NCBI GenBank assembly: GCA_964389375.1 | Contig: CAYMDP010000025.1 | Coordinates: forward strand, 1 to 42,770 | Origin: CAYMDP01 sp964389375 | Lineage (GTDB): Bacteria > Bdellovibrionota > Bdellovibrionia > Bdellovibrionales > UBA1609 | Reading direction: 5' to 3' | DNA length: 42,770 nt | Shown here: positions 40,659 through 42,770 of the stretch, in pieces | How the letters are laid out: each line of letters opens with the position of its first letter | How positions within the stretch are numbered: the first letter of the stretch is position 1 | The notes under the pieces: generated by a model | What the model was told of the DNA's origin: nothing | Databases searched by the model: none | Seen by the model: the letters and a program-made list of their open reading frames with translations, nothing else | Position numbers and translations under genes: made by a program

Positions 40659-42770
40659 TTGGATATTTTAGAACAAACTGAAAACGCCCCTCGCACTCGA
40701 GGCGAGCCCTTTCCGCTTTCGGGCCTGAAGAGCTTTGAACATCTACTGCGCTCGACCGGCGAGAAGAAAGCCCTAATTCTTGGGACCAGCTCTGCGCTGA
40801 GTTTGGGAATCTGGCTTTCTCACGAGACCCTTCGCTATTCTAAGCCTCAACCCCACCTCGTTCTGGTCCCGACGGATGAGGATGTCGCAAAGACAAAGGC
40901 TTTGTTTCAATTTTTTTCTCCAAAGATGCAAGTTCATGAATTGAGGTCCTTCGATATCTCTCCTTATTCGAACCTTTATCCAAACAAAGTCGCCATTGCT
41001 CAAAGATTGCGGTGGTTATGGGCCGCACAACAGGCTCGACCGGGGGATGTTTTCCTTGCCTCCTTACCGGGCTTACTTCAAAAAACTTTGCCCTTCCAGG
41101 TTTTGGCTGAACAAAGCATGAGCCTTTCAAAAGGATCTGAGCTTGCACCGAATATCGCGCAAATTTTAAATGGCCTTGGCTACGGAGCGACCCCTTTAGT
41201 TGAAGACGTCGGCACTTATTCTTTAAGGGGCGGCATCTTCGATTTTTATTCGCCAGCACATGAGCAACCGATCCGTCTTGAGCTTTTTGGGGACACGATC
41301 GAGTCGATGCGGACCTTTGATCCCGAAACGCAAAGAAGTCTTCAGGAAATTTCTTCGGCCTCAATTATTCCCGCAGCTGAAGTCATGTGGTCTGATGAGG
41401 TTCGCGAGAAAGCGCTCGAGCTTTTTAAAAAATCCCTCGCGGGCCGCAAGGTCGATGAAGAAGAAACTCAAGCGATGGTTCGATCTCTTGCCCAGGGTCA
41501 GTACTTCCATGGAATTGAATTTTTACTTTCCTACTTTTATAAAACGCCGAGCTCTCCACTGGAGCATTTTTCTTCTGAACTCTTTTTTTGGAATCTAGAT
41601 CCAATCGAGATTGCTCGCTCTAGGGACAATTTAATTGCTGAGCTTAAAAAAGACTACGCCTCTTCAGAGACTCACGCCATTCGCCCGCATTATTTTGAGT
41701 TCTATTCCGAGCAAGAAGAATTTAGTCTTCCAGATGGCTCTAAACAAATTGATGTCAGTCGTTTATTGATCCAGGAAAACGAAGAAGACCTTCCCGCAGA
41801 AGAGCTTCGCACTGGATTTAGCACCTCTGAGCTTAGCGATCTGGTGGCAAAAGCTAAATCTTTGGGCTCTCGCGGACAGGATCTCGCTTTGCTGTTACAA
41901 GAAAAGATTCGCGAATGGAGAAAATCCAATTTTCGTGTTTTTCTTTGCACTTCGACAACAACTCAAGCCCAAAGACTTCGTCTGCTTCTGGAGCCCGGCT
42001 CGATTCGCGCCGAACTCTTACCGCTTGGAGCTAGAAATTGGAGCGACTGGATTCAAGAGCAGGACCACAACCCGGATCTTGTACATATTCTTCCTGAGCG
42101 TTTAGGCGAAAGCATCCGGCTCCAAACTGAGCACGTGATCTTCGTGAATGACGAAGATCTTTTTGGGCGACAACGAGCAAAAAAAGAGACGGCACCTCAA
42201 AGTCAGATCGACAAAAGAGCTCGGGTATTGAGTTTCGGAGATTTAAAGCCCGGCGACTTCATCGTACATAAAACTCACGGAATCGGATTGTATGAGGGGC
42301 TAAAGGTCATGCCCATCCAGGGTGTGGACGCAGAATTTATTCAGCTCTCCTACAAAGACAAAGATAAGCTTTACCTTCCAGTATACCGCGTAGGTCAGAT
42401 TCAAAAATACTCAGGACCGGGCTCACAGGTTCAAGTCGACAAACTTGGCGGAACGGGCTGGGAGAAGACGACCTCGAAAGTCAAAAAGCATCTTCGCGAT
42501 ATGGCACAAAGCCTGCTTGATCTATATTCAAGACGCTCGCAAGTTCAACGACCTCCATTTTCTAAGCCTGAAGGCGACTACCTTAGTTTTGAAAATTCAT
42601 TTCAGTTTGATGAGACCGAAGATCAGCTTCGCGCAATTTCGGAAGTGCTGGGCGATATGAACTCGGAAAAGCCAATGGATCGATTGATCTGTGGGGACGT
42701 GGGCTTTGGCAAAACTGAGATCGCCATGCGCGCCGCCTTTAAGGCCGTGCAAGATCGAAGACAGGTTGCG
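40659..42770 (+). CDS. mfd: transcription-repair coupling factor Mfd, N-terminal part
   Basis: SF2 translocase that removes stalled RNA polymerase at DNA lesions and recruits UvrA. The 704 codons in the window are open to the right edge (E. coli Mfd 1148 aa). The UvrB-like N-terminal region contains YSLRGGIFDFYSP and RLELFGDTIESMRTFDPETQ. The RNA-polymerase-interacting (CarD-like) domain is about residues 525-600 (LKPGDFIVHKTHGIGLYEGL). The translocase begins with Walker A GDVGFGKTE (about 679-687). TTG 40659 is preferred because AGGA lies six bases upstream; ATG 40626 in the same frame is the alternative. It is divergent from the nuo operon. Confidence 0.93.
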   Translation, partial: MDILEQTENAPRTRGEPFPLSGLKSFEHLLRSTGEKKALILGTSSALSLGIWLSHETLRYSKPQPHLVLVPTDEDVAKTKALFQFFSPKMQVHELRSFDISPYSNLYPNKVAIAQRLRWLWAAQQARPGDVFLASLPGLLQKTLPFQVLAEQSMSLSKGSELAPNIAQILNGLGYGATPLVEDVGTYSLRGGIFDFYSPAHEQPIRLELFGDTIESMRTFDPETQRSLQEISSASIIPAAEVMWSDEVREKALELFKKSLAGRKVDEEETQAMVRSLAQGQYFHGIEFLLSYFYKTPSSPLEHFSSELFFWNLDPIEIARSRDNLIAELKKDYASSETHAIRPHYFEFYSEQEEFSLPDGSKQIDVSRLLIQENEEDLPAEELRTGFSTSELSDLVAKAKSLGSRGQDLALLLQEKIREWRKSNFRVFLCTSTTTQAQRLRLLLEPGSIRAELLPLGARNWSDWIQEQDHNPDLVHILPERLGESIRLQTEHVIFVNDEDLFGRQRAKKETAPQSQIDKRARVLSFGDLKPGDFIVHKTHGIGLYEGLKVMPIQGVDAEFIQLSYKDKDKLYLPVYRVGQIQKYSGPGSQVQVDKLGGTGWEKTTSKVKKHLRDMAQSLLDLYSRRSQVQRPPFSKPEGDYLSFENSFQFDETEDQLRAISEVLGDMNSEKPMDRLICGDVGFGKTEIAMRAAFKAVQDRRQVA

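Noticed and set aside
40406..40696. Long N-terminal extension of nuoA (about 97 codons)
   Set aside because: The upstream part has no NuoA similarity, overlaps the start of mfd and the predicted promoter, and a strong GGGAG precedes ATG 40405.
1..42770. CRISPR arrays, insertion sequences, prophage genes, toxin-antitoxin or defence systems
   Set aside because: No regularly spaced direct repeats, transposase/integrase motifs or defence genes were seen; the long inverted repeats encode no protein.

Overview
The window looks like a chromosomal segment of a Bdellovibrio-like predatory bacterium (Bdellovibrionota). This is inferred from protein character, a moderate G+C content and gene mix: a PilT twitching ATPase, lipoprotein proteases and binding proteins, a patatin phospholipase, nucleoside salvage enzymes, and split complex I genes. 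It cannot be confirmed without a database search. No phage, transposase, CRISPR array, rRNA or tRNA was found; this is mostly core-genome sequence. The unusual material lies in the intergenic regions and in extra protein tails.

Layout. 1-4.2 kb (minus): rng, then rplU-rpmA-obgE-nadD (nadD cut by the window edge), with an RplU carrying a long lysine/alanine tail. 4.3-9.7 kb: pilT; a small membrane protein with acylphosphatase (minus); the nucleoside salvage genes deoC-deoA/pdp-punA; and a secreted eight-cysteine protein. 9.9-17.9 kb (plus): a subtilisin-like lipoprotein, asnS, and a four-gene propionyl-CoA operon (carboxyltransferase, biotin carboxylase, biotin carrier, methylmalonyl-CoA mutase catalytic chain) that would take propionyl-CoA to succinyl-CoA, given an epimerase and a B12-binding subunit encoded elsewhere. 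17.9-22.5 kb (minus): tatB-tatC, a conserved unknown gene, and a two-domain M16 peptidase. 22.5-30.8 kb (plus): hemW, grpE, a zinc-finger-less DnaJ, an LpoA/LivJ-like lipoprotein, a DksA-like protein and lon, which together make a protein quality and stress-response block. 30.8-32.8 kb: an HTH/coiled-coil regulator divergent from a patatin phospholipase, separated by an array of GACTA/TAGTC motifs. 33.0-40.4 kb (minus): nuoAHJKLMN, the membrane arm of complex I without the B-G and I subunits, behind a well-formed promoter. 40.7 kb to the end (plus): mfd, truncated by the window.

The most interesting non-genic signal is a set of four long inverted repeats (32-47 bp arms, 33-87 nt loops) at 8364-8544, 23729-23833, 27511-27624 and 32814-32946. 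Each lies at the 3' end of a plus-strand gene. Two contain the stop codon of the upstream gene. Two share the same outer arm sequence but have different, still self-complementary, inner arms. The second signal is the GACTA/TAGTC array between the HTH regulator and the patatin gene, which looks like an operator region.
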